Shown in pieces: positions 1 to 7,039 of a stretch of 20,110 nt of DNA. Every line of letters starts with the position of its first letter. Positions within the stretch are counted from its first letter, which is position 1. Made by a program: the position numbers and the translations under genes. The stretch comes from Dethiosulfatibacter sp. (GTDB lineage: Bacteria > Bacillota_A > Clostridia > Tissierellales > Dethiosulfatibacteraceae): assembly GCA_019084435.1 (NCBI GenBank), contig JAHRFV010000308.1, forward strand, positions 1-20,110. Reading direction: 5' to 3'. The notes below the pieces were generated by a model that was not told the origin of the DNA, made no database searches, and saw only the letters and a list, made by a program, of their open reading frames with translations.

Positions 1-249
1 GTAATAATTAACTTATTCATATATGCCTCCTTTTAATCTTAAGTTTATCAAATAAAAAAACCAACACAAAAAGAATCATTTCATTCTTGTTGTGCTGGAT
101 CTTATCTATTTACGGGCTAATTGGGATCCAATTTGCCAAAATAGATAAGATCCAGCACATCAAGAATTGGAATATTCTTTTTGTGTTGGTTTTTTTATTA
201 GATAAACTTAAGATTAAAAGGAGGCATATATGAATAAGTTAATTATTAC
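1..249. repeat. Long imperfect palindrome duplicating a gene start
   Basis: Positions i and 250-i are complementary across almost the whole stretch. Arms 1-49 and 201-249 are a perfect 49-bp inverted repeat. Arms 51-111 and 139-199 continue the pairing with mismatches clustered at 77-82 and at 90, around a short centre near 112-138. The outer arm contains the ribosome site, ATG and first codons of the gene at 230, so an identical ATG with its own GGAGG also reads leftward from position 20. It is either a divergent duplicated gene start or a fold-back artefact; the sequence alone does not decide. Confidence 0.9.
51..199. terminator. Bidirectional terminator-like hairpin
   Basis: This is the inner part of the palindrome. 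CCAACACAAAAAGAAT at 61-76 pairs with ATTCTTTTTGTGTTGG at 174-189, and a second stem pairs 91-110 with 140-159. A T-tract (190-196) follows the right arm, and the mirrored A-tract (54-60) precedes the left arm, so it could terminate transcripts from either side. No convincing promoter was found between it and the ATG at 230: the candidate hexamers there would place the start site inside the ribosome site. Confidence 0.5.
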
Positions 250-1081
250 AGTAGCACCGACTGGAAATGTACCAACGAAAAAATTAAATCCTAATTCACC
301 TCTGACCACTGAAGAAATTGTTGCAGATATAAAAAAATGTGTAGCTCTAGGGGCATCAGTTGCACATATCCATGTCAGGGATGAAAACATGAATCCAACA
401 AGTGATCGAAAGCTCTTTAAAGAAGTATTGGACAGATTGGATGATGATGAGGTTAATGTCATCAAACAGGTCTCAACAGGAGCCAGGGGTGGAGAGAATA
501 CAATCGCATGGCGTGGCCAAATGCTTGATTTGAATGCTCACATGGCGAGTCTGTCAACAGGTTCATCAAACTTCCCTAAAGGCGTTAATGCCAATGCATT
601 CGATTTGATAGAAGAGCTAGCCAATAAAATGTATTCAAATAACCTAAAACCTGAAATAGAGGTGTTTGATACAGCTATGTTGTTCAATGCAATCAAATTA
701 TGTGAAAAGGGCATTTTGAAGGCACCAATGCACTTCAATTTTGTTATGGGTGTGCCTGGGTCAATACCTGGAACGCCGAAAAACCTCATGTTTCTAGTAG
801 ACAACTTACCTGAAGGTGCTACATGGACAGTCTGTGGTATTGGGAAAGCACAAGTGCCCATGATTACGATGGCTATCGCTATGGGTGGGCATGTCAGGAC
901 GGGCTTGGAAGACTTGGTATATTATGACCAAGATGTATTAGCAACTAATGAAATGCTGGTACAAAGAGTTGTCAACATAGCTAAAGCTGTTGGTAGAGAT
1001 ATAGCTACTGTAGAAGAAGCCAAACAAATATTGTCTCTGGGTCACACCGGAGATGTACCAGACATGGTTATTTTTGACTAG
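230..1081 (+). CDS. BKACE-family beta-keto acid cleavage enzyme (Kce-like, DUF849)
   Basis: The 283-residue protein matches the usual length of the BKACE (DUF849) family. The family founder, Kce, condenses 3-keto-5-aminohexanoate with acetyl-CoA to give acetoacetate and 3-aminobutyryl-CoA in anaerobic lysine fermentation; relatives act on other beta-keto acids. Visible hallmarks are the metal-binding H46-I-H48-V-R motif near the N-terminus, the MASLSTGSSNFP loop (105-116), the FNFVMGVPG segment (169-177) and HVRTGLED (221-228), whose Glu227 is the probable third metal ligand. GGAGG at 220-224 sets the start. No other lysine-fermentation gene (kamA, kdd, kal) is in view, so the Kce substrate is an inference and the precise keto acid is unknown. 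A hairpin at 1097-1137 separates it from the peptidase gene. Confidence 0.88.
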   Translation: MNKLIITVAPTGNVPTKKLNPNSPLTTEEIVADIKKCVALGASVAHIHVRDENMNPTSDRKLFKEVLDRLDDDEVNVIKQVSTGARGGENTIAWRGQMLDLNAHMASLSTGSSNFPKGVNANAFDLIEELANKMYSNNLKPEIEVFDTAMLFNAIKLCEKGILKAPMHFNFVMGVPGSIPGTPKNLMFLVDNLPEGATWTVCGIGKAQVPMITMAIAMGGHVRTGLEDLVYYDQDVLATNEMLVQRVVNIAKAVGRDIATVEEAKQILSLGHTGDVPDMVIFD

Positions 1082-1096
1082 AAATGATTTGAATCT

Positions 1097-1137
1097 TTAA
1101 ACAGAGGCCAAAATATATTATTTCGGCCTCTGTTTAA
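1097..1137. terminator. 13-bp perfect hairpin, terminator-like
   Basis: TTAAACAGAGGCC (1097-1109) pairs perfectly with GGCCTCTGTTTAA (1125-1137) around a 15-nt AT-rich loop. Only three T's and then AATAA follow the stem, so it may be a weak terminator or an mRNA-stability structure between the BKACE gene and the peptidase gene. Confidence 0.6.
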
Positions 1138-1156
1138 TAAAGGAGTTGATTGAGTT

Positions 1157-2314
1157 ATGGGAGAGCAGATTATCGGTGTTGAGAAATATATTGATGACAA
1201 CAAAAATGAAATGATGCTGATGTGGGAAAAATTTGTAAAAATAGAAACAGGGTCTAACAATAAAGAAGGGATAGACCAGCTTGCTGATAGTATTAAAGAA
1301 ATACTGGACCATGAAGGGTTCGAAACTGAAGTAAGATTTTTTGAAAACTGTGGTAATTCAATTTTTGCGATAAAAAAAGGAACAACCAATAAGAAACCGA
1401 TATGTTTGATAGGGCATATGGATACCGTTTTTTCAAAAGGTGGTCTGGAAAAAAATCCCTTCAGAATTGAAGATGGAAAGGTATTTGGTCCCGGTGCATT
1501 GGATATGAAAGGTGGTTTGGTTGCAGCAATATTTGCATTAAGGGCCTTGAATGCTAATGGCTACAATGAAAGAGAAATAAGAGTTGTGTTTTCAGGAGAT
1601 GAAGAGGTAGGACACAAGTATTCTGAGACCCATGATGATATTATGGAGTTTTCGAGAGGATGTGAGGCTGCTTTTAATATGGAGACTGGCGCTATGAACG
1701 ATGGTTTTTTGACTGGAAGAAAAGGATCCATTGTCTTTAAAATTGAATCACACGGAAAAGCAGTCCATTCTGGAATAGATCATAAGAACGGAATCAGCGC
1801 AATCCTTGAAATCGCACATAAAACGATTGAAATTGAGAAACTAACTGATTATGAAAAAGGAATTACTTTTAACGTTGGTGTAATACAGGGAGGAGAAAAA
1901 TCAAACATCAGACCTGACTATGCAACAATAGAAGTTGATTGCAGATTTACGAAACTTGACCATTTGGATGATATTATAAGAAGTGTAAATGAAATAACTG
2001 ATAAAAGCTATATTAATGGCACGAAATCCACTGCCTCTCATCGACTAGGATTCTACCCCATGGAAGTAACCGATGGAAACAACAGGCTGCTGAACATTGT
2101 TTCTGATGCCTGTAGAATGCTAGGGTTGGAAAAACCGCAGGCGAATTATTCAGGTGGTTCATCAGACTCGGCCAATTCTGTAAGAGCAGGGGTGCCAACC
2201 TTGTGTGGCTTCGGCGTAAAAGGAGAGTTCAACCACACTTTACGAGAATATGCTCTGATGGAGTCTTTATTTGAAAGATCAAAACTTTTGGCAACAACAA
2301 TCTTGATTTTATAG
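1157..2314 (+). CDS. M20-family metallopeptidase (CPG2/ArgE/DapE-like)
   Basis: This is a 385-residue cytoplasmic zinc peptidase or amidohydrolase of the M20 family, which removes an acyl or amino-acid group from peptides or N-acyl amino acids. The metal and catalytic residues are in family order: GH87-M-D89 (metal ligand and its partner), D116 in ALDMKGG (bridging Asp), E149-E150 in SGDEEVG (catalytic base and ligand), E176 in METG (ligand) and H360 in GEFNH near the C-terminus. The dimerisation lid lies between about 185 and 295. AGGAG at 1141-1145 precedes the ATG by 11 nt. There is no signal peptide. Exact substrate (glutamate carboxypeptidase, ornithine or dipeptide type) cannot be told. 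Its place next to a BKACE gene fits amino-acid or peptide catabolism. Confidence 0.9.
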   Translation: MGEQIIGVEKYIDDNKNEMMLMWEKFVKIETGSNNKEGIDQLADSIKEILDHEGFETEVRFFENCGNSIFAIKKGTTNKKPICLIGHMDTVFSKGGLEKNPFRIEDGKVFGPGALDMKGGLVAAIFALRALNANGYNEREIRVVFSGDEEVGHKYSETHDDIMEFSRGCEAAFNMETGAMNDGFLTGRKGSIVFKIESHGKAVHSGIDHKNGISAILEIAHKTIEIEKLTDYEKGITFNVGVIQGGEKSNIRPDYATIEVDCRFTKLDHLDDIIRSVNEITDKSYINGTKSTASHRLGFYPMEVTDGNNRLLNIVSDACRMLGLEKPQANYSGGSSDSANSVRAGVPTLCGFGVKGEFNHTLREYALMESLFERSKLLATTILIL

Positions 2315-2315
2315 C

Positions 2316-2344
2316 TTTACAAATACCCCCGTAGGGTATACAAT
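2316..2344 (+). promoter_or_regulatory. Sigma-A promoter with CsoR/CstR-type operator in the spacer
   Basis: TTTACA (2316-2321) and TACAAT (2339-2344) are exactly 17 bp apart. The spacer carries the dyad ATACCC-CCGTA-GGGTAT (2323-2339), a 6-bp perfect inverted repeat with a G/C tract. This form is typical of operators of the CsoR family (copper-sensing CsoR, persulfide-sensing CstR) and, from memory, closely resembles the Bacillus copZA operator read on the other strand. A repressor bound here would block RNA polymerase. It controls only the small ferredoxin-like gene, which ends in its own terminator. Confidence 0.72.
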
Positions 2345-2376
2345 ATGTCCTATATCATATGGAGGTAGAAGCTGTA

Positions 2377-2592
2377 ATGAAAGATAACAAAAGTAAAAAA
2401 CTAAAGAAGGCAGTGATTAATCAAAGTATCTGTGACAGATCACCATTCTGTCCTGTTAAAAGGGTATGTCCGGTAGGCGCTGTGGAATCCAAAGGGTTTT
2501 TCGGAGGCGAGGTAACTATCAATGCAGAAAAATGCATTGGTTGCGCTAAGTGTGTCGCTTATTGTCCCCATCAAGCAGTCTCTATGAGATAA
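2377..2592 (+). CDS. Small seven-cysteine ferredoxin-like protein
   Basis: This 71-residue protein has a lysine-rich N-terminus and two Fe-S half-motifs. The second is classical, C53-x2-C56-x2-C59-x3-C63-P. The first is aberrant, C19-x5-C25-x5-C31-P, so only seven cysteines exist. By analogy with 2[4Fe-4S] ferredoxins, C53, C56, C59 and C31 can hold a full cubane, while C19, C25 and C63 leave the other site one ligand short, suggesting a [3Fe-4S] cluster, a non-Cys ligand or a labile site. The start chosen is ATG 2377 with GGAGG 2361-2365; an in-frame ATG at 2359 overlaps that ribosome site and has none of its own. The gene is monocistronic between an operator-bearing promoter and a terminator, which suggests a stress-inducible redox or sulfur role. 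The function is not known to me. Confidence 0.85.
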   Translation: MKDNKSKKLKKAVINQSICDRSPFCPVKRVCPVGAVESKGFFGGEVTINAEKCIGCAKCVAYCPHQAVSMR

Positions 2593-2596
2593 CCAG

Positions 2597-2618
2597 AACT
2601 CCTGAAAAGGAGTTTTTT
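2597..2618 (+). terminator. Intrinsic terminator of the ferredoxin-like gene
   Basis: AACTCCT (2597-2603), a GAAA tetraloop and AGGAGTT (2608-2614) are followed by a run of T's to 2618. It begins five bases after the stop codon and isolates this gene from the hydrolase downstream. Confidence 0.88.
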
Positions 2619-2630
2619 CAATTAAGGATA

Positions 2631-2659
2631 ATGACATTGATGTTACAATAGTGTAAAAT
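2631..2659 (+). promoter_or_regulatory. Sigma-A promoter for the alpha/beta hydrolase
   Basis: ATGACA (2631-2636) and TAAAAT (2654-2659) are separated by 17 bp, just after the preceding terminator and about 33 bp upstream of the chosen ATG. Confidence 0.6.
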
Positions 2660-2691
2660 GAATAGTAATAGTGATAATTACGGAGGCAACT

Positions 2692-3522
2692 ATGAAAGAA
2701 TACAAAAAAAGTGTTTTTGGAAAAATGATCAATATAGTTGAATACGATGGTGAAAAAGGGCCTATCATAGCTATTCATGGATTGACAGGTAACAGTCGTA
2801 ATATGGAATTATACGCTGAAGAACTCGGCGGTGATTATAAGTTTATTTCCGTAGATATTCCTGGAAGAGGCGACAGTGATGATGCCGATGATAATACAAC
2901 TTTTATCAAACATGCTGATCTTATCGATGCACTAATCAATGATATAGGAAGCAGTGAGACAATACTATTGGGACACTCCATGGGCGCTTATATATCAGCT
3001 TTGGTGGCATCTCAAAACAAGCTTGTTTCAAAAATGATTCTACTAGATGGCGGTGCAAAAGTCAGAAAGAGACACAACGATATGGTTAAGCCTGCATTAG
3101 GAAGAATTAGTAAGACCTACGACACTAAGGAAGCCTATATAGAAAGCGTAAAAGCACTATACAGCAATCTCGGAATAGGGTGGAATCAAGTGATTGAAAA
3201 CTCTGCCAATCATGAGGTGGGTAAATTTGGTGATTATTGGAAAAACAAGTCTGATGAGAGAAAAATTATCTTGGATTGGAACAGCGCATCACTATTTGAT
3301 GAAAAAGAGGTTTATACTACGATTGATTGCCCTATATTGCTGATATATTCAAAGGGTCCAATAGGACCATTGGGTACGTTGTTTCTTTGGGAAGAATATG
3401 AGGATGTATTTAGATATGCAAAAGATATAAGGACAACCATCACAAACAGTAATCACTACACAATAATTTTCGAAAAGTATCAAGAAATATTCGATGCGAT
3501 AAAACAATTTCTAAGTGAATAA
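2692..3522 (+). CDS. Alpha/beta hydrolase fold protein
   Basis: The 276-residue cytoplasmic protein has the alpha/beta-hydrolase core. AIHGLTGNSRN forms the oxyanion-hole region, VDIPGRGDSD follows strand 4, the nucleophile elbow is GHS96MG, and the probable catalytic His is H255 in NSNHYT. The acid residue usually found after strand 7 is not obvious: the sequence there is LIYSKGPIGP, so it may sit elsewhere. ATG 2692 is preferred to upstream in-frame starts because GGAGG at 2682-2686 lies just ahead of it. It has its own promoter and sits alone. Family members are esterases, lipases, C-C hydrolases or haloperoxidases, and the substrate cannot be inferred. Confidence 0.85.
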   Translation: MKEYKKSVFGKMINIVEYDGEKGPIIAIHGLTGNSRNMELYAEELGGDYKFISVDIPGRGDSDDADDNTTFIKHADLIDALINDIGSSETILLGHSMGAYISALVASQNKLVSKMILLDGGAKVRKRHNDMVKPALGRISKTYDTKEAYIESVKALYSNLGIGWNQVIENSANHEVGKFGDYWKNKSDERKIILDWNSASLFDEKEVYTTIDCPILLIYSKGPIGPLGTLFLWEEYEDVFRYAKDIRTTITNSNHYTIIFEKYQEIFDAIKQFLSE

Positions 3523-3594
3523 AAATAGCATTCAACGATGAAATCATGCTTAAATTTAATGAGTTGGTATATTCTAACATAAGGAGTTTAAATT

Positions 3595-4731
3595 ATGACT
3601 GTATCTGTTTTAAGATGCGATACTTATGATCTGTATCAATTGAAAGAAACCATAAAAAAAAGCCTTGAAAATCTGGGTGGATTGGAAGTGTTTGTAAGCA
3701 AAGGAGACAGGGTTTTATTGAAGACTAATCTTCTGATGAAGAAGACACCTGATGAGGCGACGACAACCCATCCTATGTTTGTGAGAGCAATAGCTGAGAT
3801 ATTAATAGAACATGGTGCCAAAGTACTTATTGGAGACAGTCCGGGAGGACCATTCTTAGAAAGTAGGATGAAAAATATTTATAGAGCAACCGGTATGCAA
3901 GAAACAGCCAATGCCACCGGAGCTGCTTTAAACTTCAACCTAAAATCATTCACTGTTGATTCTAAGGATAGTCTCTTGCTCAATAAAATTGAGCTGACAG
4001 ATATGATTAATGATGTTGATAAAATCATCAATCTTCCTAAACTCAAAACTCATGGACTAACAGTTTTTACAGGTGCTGTAAAGAATCTATTCGGAATGAT
4101 TCCCGGAACTATAAAAGCTGAGTATCATGTTAGGATGCCGGAAGTGAATGATTTCTCTAATGCACTGATTGATATCTGTGAGCAAGTCAAACCTGTGTTA
4201 CATATAATGGATGGTATTATGGCAATGGAAGGGGCGGGTCCTTCATCGGGTATGCCTAAAAAGGCAAATGTCATAATTGCTTCTGATAATCCGCATGATC
4301 TGGATAAGGTAGCTTGTGAACTAATAGGCCTTAAGGTAATGGATGTCCCAACTCTAAGAATGGCTTTTGGCAGAGGGTTGACAACTATTGATCTTTCCGA
4401 GGTGGGAGTTAAAGGTGATTCATTAGAAGAACTGAAAATCAGGGATTTTGTGAAAGCACCCACCAACAGTGGTAGAAAAAGAAGAATACCAAAGCCAATA
4501 ATGGTACTTCTGGTAAAGCAACTGAAGTCAAAACCAATTTTTAATGACTCTAAATGCATAGGTTGTGGTGATTGTGAATTGAATTGTCCTCCTGAAGCTA
4601 TCGTCATGATAGACAGAAAGCCAGTGGTTGATTACAAAAAATGCATCAGTTGCTTTTGCTGTCAGGAATTATGCCCAGCTAAAGCAATTGACATCAAAAA
4701 ACCATTATTATCAAAAATTATTTTCAGATAA
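3595..4731 (+). CDS. DUF362 protein with C-terminal 2[4Fe-4S] ferredoxin domain
   Basis: This 378-residue protein begins with a DUF362 domain (about 1-285), recognised by VLLKTNLL, the GDSPGGP loop, INLPKLKTHGLTVFTGAVKNLFGMIPG and the MDGIMAMEGAGPSSG stretch. A basic linker leads to a ferredoxin domain with two complete motifs: CIGCGDCELNCP starting at C321, and CISCFCCQELCP starting at C350, the second with an extra cysteine. AAGGAG ahead of ATG 3595 supports the start. DUF362-ferredoxin proteins are common in anaerobes, but I know of no firmly established reaction. The next gene starts 20 bases later and also encodes an Fe-S protein, so the two are probably co-transcribed redox partners. 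Confidence 0.88.
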   Translation: MTVSVLRCDTYDLYQLKETIKKSLENLGGLEVFVSKGDRVLLKTNLLMKKTPDEATTTHPMFVRAIAEILIEHGAKVLIGDSPGGPFLESRMKNIYRATGMQETANATGAALNFNLKSFTVDSKDSLLLNKIELTDMINDVDKIINLPKLKTHGLTVFTGAVKNLFGMIPGTIKAEYHVRMPEVNDFSNALIDICEQVKPVLHIMDGIMAMEGAGPSSGMPKKANVIIASDNPHDLDKVACELIGLKVMDVPTLRMAFGRGLTTIDLSEVGVKGDSLEELKIRDFVKAPTNSGRKRRIPKPIMVLLVKQLKSKPIFNDSKCIGCGDCELNCPPEAIVMIDRKPVVDYKKCISCFCCQELCPAKAIDIKKPLLSKIIFR

Positions 4732-4750
4732 AAATAAAAGGAGTTTTCTA

Positions 4751-5575
4751 ATGAATGATTTTGTTATTGTAAACAGGGAAATATGTATCGGTTGTGGCGC
4801 TTGCGTTAAGGATTGCATCTCCAAGATAATCAGCTTGGAAGAAGATGTTGCAGTAATCAAGGATTTTACGAATTGCATTAAATGTGGCCATTGTGGAGCT
4901 GTTTGTCCAGTGAACGCGATCAGTTATCAACACACAGGATATGATGTAGAAGTGGAAGAGTTTGAAAATGATAAATGGAAAATTGGATTTGATCAACTGG
5001 ATGCACTTGTTAAAATGAAAAGAAGCTGTAGACAATTCAAAAAAAAGCTCATAGAAAATACAAAAATGGATGCGATTTTGAAAATAGGTCAGATGTCGCC
5101 AACGGGTGGCAATAGGCAACCGCTAAAGTTTGTGGTGGTTAACTCACCGGACAAAATGGAGGAACTGAAACTTTTGGCCATGAAAACCCTATTTGATGTC
5201 GGTCAAAAAACAGAAGGTCGATATGGAAGAGTTTTCAGAAGCATTCTTGATAATTACCAATCCACTGGTTTTGACAGATTGTTCTATAATGCCCCTAGTG
5301 TTATAGTCATATATGGTGACCCCGATACCTCTCATACAACTCGCGTGGATGCTGGCATAGCGGGTGGTCAAATGACCTTAATTGCAGAAACCCTTGGTTT
5401 GGGATCTTGTTTTATAGGGTATCTTAAAACGGCTGCGGAGAATAATGATGAAATCTATAAATTTTTAGGGATACCTGAAGGCCATGAGATGATTACTAAT
5501 ATAATCCTTGGCTATCCGGATGTCAGGTATTTCAGGTCTGTTCCCAGACAAAAGCTTGATGTAAAGTTTATATAA
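4751..5575 (+). CDS. Nitroreductase-family protein with N-terminal 2[4Fe-4S] ferredoxin domain
   Basis: The 274-residue protein begins with a ferredoxin module, C12-IGCGACVKDC and a second CIKCGHCGAVCP motif near residue 43. A linker is followed by an FMN-binding nitroreductase fold from about residue 88, with the KRSCRQF phosphate-binding motif, the MSPTGGNRQP loop and the AGIAGGQMTLIAETLGLGSCFIG helix. The ATG at 4751 is chosen because AAAGGAG lies just upstream; extending the frame to 4628 would run into the DUF362 gene. In this architecture electrons can pass from ferredoxin clusters to FMN and on to an organic acceptor. Spacing of 19 nt from the DUF362 gene and 21 nt to the next gene supports an operon. 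The natural acceptor is unknown. Confidence 0.9.
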   Translation: MNDFVIVNREICIGCGACVKDCISKIISLEEDVAVIKDFTNCIKCGHCGAVCPVNAISYQHTGYDVEVEEFENDKWKIGFDQLDALVKMKRSCRQFKKKLIENTKMDAILKIGQMSPTGGNRQPLKFVVVNSPDKMEELKLLAMKTLFDVGQKTEGRYGRVFRSILDNYQSTGFDRLFYNAPSVIVIYGDPDTSHTTRVDAGIAGGQMTLIAETLGLGSCFIGYLKTAAENNDEIYKFLGIPEGHEMITNIILGYPDVRYFRSVPRQKLDVKFI

Positions 5576-5596
5576 ATATTATAGGGGGTTGATGAA

Positions 5597-6394
5597 ATGA
5601 AAGCTAAAACCATCAGTATCAAAGTGTTTGTATTGATAACCTTTATTGTCATGGTAGCAATGAACGCGCTGGCTAATATTATTCCAATCAACGGAATTAC
5701 AACTGGTGAGGTGTCAGACTCATATCCAAATCTGTTTGCTCCGACTGGTCTGACTTTTGCTATCTGGGGAGTCATCTATATTTTGCTGGCGGTTTATACC
5801 ATCTATCAATTGATAGCATTTAAACCAACTGGGTATAGCGAGAAAGCTCATATATTCAAAAGTGTTGGTATTGCATTTTCGATTTCTTCAGTTGCAAACA
5901 CAATTTGGATTTTGGCGTGGCATTATGGCAACATCCCTTTGTCACTGGTGCTGATGCTTGTAATTTTGGTATGCCTAGCTGTCATTAATCTAATCTTGAA
6001 GAATAATAGGTTTACTCTAGCTGAGAAGCTTTTAATCAAGCTGCCATTTTCTGTTTATTTTGGCTGGATTACTGTCGCCACGATAGCTAATGTAACTACA
6101 TTGCTGGTTGATTTGCAATGGGGAAGATTTGGACTGTCGGAGGTTTTATTAACAATTATAATACTGTTTGTAGGAGTTCTGATAAGTGTAGCCACTATTA
6201 TGCTGAATAGAGATGTTGCTTATGGTCTGGTTATTATCTGGGCTTATGTGGGCATACTGATTAAGCATATATCGGAAAGCGGTTTTAACTGGGGCTACTT
6301 CTCTGTCGTTGTAACTGTGGTCATCTGTTTGGCTCTATTGATTGCGACAGAGGTTTACCTGATTTTTTTCAAAAAAAGCAGAACCATTTATTAG
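5597..6394 (+). CDS. TspO/MBR-like polytopic membrane protein
   Basis: The 265-residue protein is almost entirely hydrophobic, with seven or so predicted membrane segments. It carries the NLFAPTGLTFAIWGVIYILL segment typical of tryptophan-rich sensory (TspO/MBR) relatives of the longer form, plus later conserved Trp/Asn positions (SVANTIWILAWHYG, LPFSVYFGWITVATIAN). Canonical TspO is about 160 residues with five helices, so this is the extended, divergent branch and tetrapyrrole binding is only a possibility. GGGGG at about 5584-5588 is the ribosome site. It follows the nitroreductase gene by 21 nt and is probably the last gene of that operon. No clear terminator follows, but a promoter for the next gene begins six bases after the stop. 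Confidence 0.75.
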   Translation: MKAKTISIKVFVLITFIVMVAMNALANIIPINGITTGEVSDSYPNLFAPTGLTFAIWGVIYILLAVYTIYQLIAFKPTGYSEKAHIFKSVGIAFSISSVANTIWILAWHYGNIPLSLVLMLVILVCLAVINLILKNNRFTLAEKLLIKLPFSVYFGWITVATIANVTTLLVDLQWGRFGLSEVLLTIIILFVGVLISVATIMLNRDVAYGLVIIWAYVGILIKHISESGFNWGYFSVVVTVVICLALLIATEVYLIFFKKSRTIY

Positions 6395-6399
6395 GGTTA

Positions 6400-6428
6400 T
6401 TGAATTAAAGGAAAAAAAGATATAAGAT
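6400..6428 (+). promoter_or_regulatory. Sigma-A promoter for the MazG-like/thioredoxin-like pair
   Basis: TTGAAT (6400-6405) and TAAGAT (6423-6428) have a 17-bp spacer. The predicted start site is about 40 bases upstream of the ATG at 6473. Confidence 0.6.
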
Positions 6429-6472
6429 AATACTATATTAATAATTTGATGAATTTCATGGAGGTGCTGATT

Positions 6473-6787
6473 ATGAAAACTTCATACAAAAAACTTGTAA
6501 GGGATAAGATACCTCAGCTGATAGAGGAAAGTGGCAGAACACAAACATCCAGAATTATGTCGGAAAAAGAGTACCATGATGCCTTGATTGATAAGATTGT
6601 TGAAGAGATGGAAGAGTTTCGACAAACCGACAATGAAGAGGAGATTGCCGACGTCTATGAAGCACTGGATTGCCTGGTTAGACTTAAGGATTATGAACCA
6701 ATGAGAATTGACTATCTAAGATTGAAAAAAAGAGAGACACAAGGATCCTACAATGATAGGATATTGCTAGATGAAGTAGAAGAGTAA
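6473..6787 (+). CDS. MazG/PRA-PH-like nucleotide pyrophosphohydrolase
   Basis: This 104-residue all-alpha protein starts YKKLVRDKIPQLIEESGR, the signature of small phosphoribosyl-ATP pyrophosphohydrolase-like proteins. The acidic metal-binding motif KIVEEMEEFRQTDNEEEIADVYEALD follows (about residues 43-68), with the E-E-x2-E and E-x2-D pattern that binds Mg2+ in the all-alpha NTP-PPase superfamily. These enzymes hydrolyse (d)NTPs or analogues to monophosphate and pyrophosphate and often act as house-cleaning enzymes. There is no his operon nearby, so a role in histidine synthesis is unlikely. GGAGGTG at 6460-6466 sets the start at ATG 6473; an in-frame ATG at 6446 has no ribosome site. The thioredoxin-like gene follows after 21 nt. 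Confidence 0.8.
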   Translation: MKTSYKKLVRDKIPQLIEESGRTQTSRIMSEKEYHDALIDKIVEEMEEFRQTDNEEEIADVYEALDCLVRLKDYEPMRIDYLRLKKRETQGSYNDRILLDEVEE

Positions 6788-6808
6788 GAATTAGAATAGG
6801 AGATAAAT

Positions 6809-7039
6809 ATGATGAAAATCAAAGTTTTAGGAACAGGATGTGCCAAATGCAAAAAAATGGAGAACAATGTCCATCAAGCGATAAGTGAAATGGGGTTGGA
6901 TATTACCGTCGAGAAGGTTGAAGATGTGATGGAAATCATGAAATACGGCGTTATGGGAACACCTGCTCTTGTTATAGATGAGGAAGTCAAAACTGCAGGC
7001 AAGGTTTTGACAGCGGAACAGATTAAGAAATACTTATAA
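6809..7039 (+). CDS. Small thioredoxin/glutaredoxin-like protein (CxxC, TM0996/MTH895 type)
   Basis: The 76-residue protein is a minimal thioredoxin fold with the redox motif C11-A-K-C14 after strand 1 (KIKVLGTGCAKC) and the cis-proline segment VMGTPALVIDEEV near residue 52. These small archaeal/clostridial-type proteins are dithiol redox proteins whose partners are usually unknown. AGGAG at 6798-6802 precedes two tandem ATGs (6809 and 6812), and either could be used. The gene is co-oriented with the pyrophosphohydrolase gene. Its last 17 bases overlap the end of the convergent DUF456 gene. Confidence 0.85.
   Translation: MMKIKVLGTGCAKCKKMENNVHQAISEMGLDITVEKVEDVMEIMKYGVMGTPALVIDEEVKTAGKVLTAEQIKKYL

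Noticed and set aside
538..861. Open frame of 107 codons on the minus strand inside the BKACE gene
   Set aside because: It lies fully within a well-supported gene on the other strand, has no ribosome site or recognisable motif, and is a coding shadow. The same applies to the other antisense frames, such as 4125-4607, 15809-16261 and 16351-16854.
3528..3550. Short AGCAT/ATGCT pairing after the first alpha/beta hydrolase
   Set aside because: Five base pairs with a large asymmetric loop and no T-run; probably chance.
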